Of a stretch of DNA of 64,000 nt, positions 63,595 to 64,000 are shown one piece after another (positions within the stretch are counted from its first letter, which is position 1; each line of letters starts with the position of its first letter). A program made the position numbers and the translations under genes. The DNA comes from Seriola aureovittata (taxonomy: Eukaryota > Chordata > Actinopteri > Carangiformes > Carangidae): positions 15,770,492 through 15,834,491 of the forward strand of contig NC_079375.1 in NCBI RefSeq assembly GCF_021018895.1, in the 5' to 3' direction. The notes beneath the pieces are model-generated. The model saw only the letters and a list, made by a program, of their open reading frames with translations. It did not search any database and had not been told where the DNA came from.

Positions 63595-64000
63595 TAAAAC
63601 CAGTCCAAGCATTTAAATGGCCATCCCAGGGGCTGACAGATTGCAGCTGACCCCTGATAGTACTGTATACTATTCCTCTATCAATCTTCTTTCTTAGCCT
63701 TCCATGAAACCCTCCCTCATTTTTCCTTTTTCTCTATGTCTTTGTGCTCTCCTCTTCAGTTCCTCATCTTCTCATTCAATTGATTTTTTCCTCCTACTGA
63801 CACACAAATCTCACAGACTCACACACAGTACATATGCCCTTCTCCAGGCCCAAACTCTTTCCCTTGGTGCTTGGTTGGGAGTCACCAGCGAGAGGGTGCT
63901 GAGAGATGCTCAATGTCACCTTCTTCTCTGATCTAGGGAGCCTGTTCTCCACTTTGGTGTTGAAAGAGAAAATTGCCTTTAATTGCTCCACTTTAGAGCT

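Overview
The window reads as vertebrate, most likely teleost fish, genomic DNA. It is dominated by non-coding sequence. (CA/TG)n microsatellites occur every few kb, fish-type dispersed repeats are present, and the only convincing coding segments are two short exons with textbook splice sites. No bacterial features, rRNA, tRNA or CRISPR arrays were seen. Assignment to teleosts, probably percomorphs, rests on repeat style and exon sequence and is inference.

Layout. (1) Positions 1-14794 look like the last intron of a plus-strand gene (gene A), holding microsatellites, a CTG run and no recognisable exon. (2) Positions 14795-14982 are the terminal coding exon of gene A. A strong acceptor (48-nt pyrimidine-rich tract then CAG) leads into 61 codons that end in a GPI-anchor-type hydrophobic tail and TGA. 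The 3'UTR probably runs to about 17.25 kb, with an ATTAAA plus GU/U-rich signal and a G-quadruplex-forming run at 15167-15185. (3) Positions about 17.25-30.28 kb are intergenic, with a decayed fish transposon copy at about 17.7-18.1 kb. (4) Positions 30.28-31.13 kb are a CpG-richer promoter/5'UTR and the first coding exon of a glypican, best matched to glypican-1. It has a signal peptide, the first conserved cysteine and a phase-1 donor at 31131/31132. (5) Positions 31132-64000 are glypican intron 1, at least 32.9 kb, open at the window end. It carries a MITE-like element with 25-bp inverted ends, a second copy of the transposon seen at 17.7 kb, two near-perfect long hairpins, very long CA/TG arrays, a run of 22 G and possible conserved regulatory segments.

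The most interesting reading is the tandem arrangement. A same-strand gene ending in a GPI signal lies about 16 kb upstream of a glypican-1-like first exon. In vertebrates GPC3-GPC4 and GPC5-GPC6 are known head-to-tail glypican pairs. If gene A is a GPC3/5-class glypican, this would be a third such pair, beside GPC1. The exon alone cannot prove that, because GPI tails diverge quickly, so gene A is annotated as an unidentified GPI-anchored protein with this as the leading hypothesis.

The remaining open reading frames are low-complexity, translate CA/TG repeats, or lack splice and homology support, and were left out.
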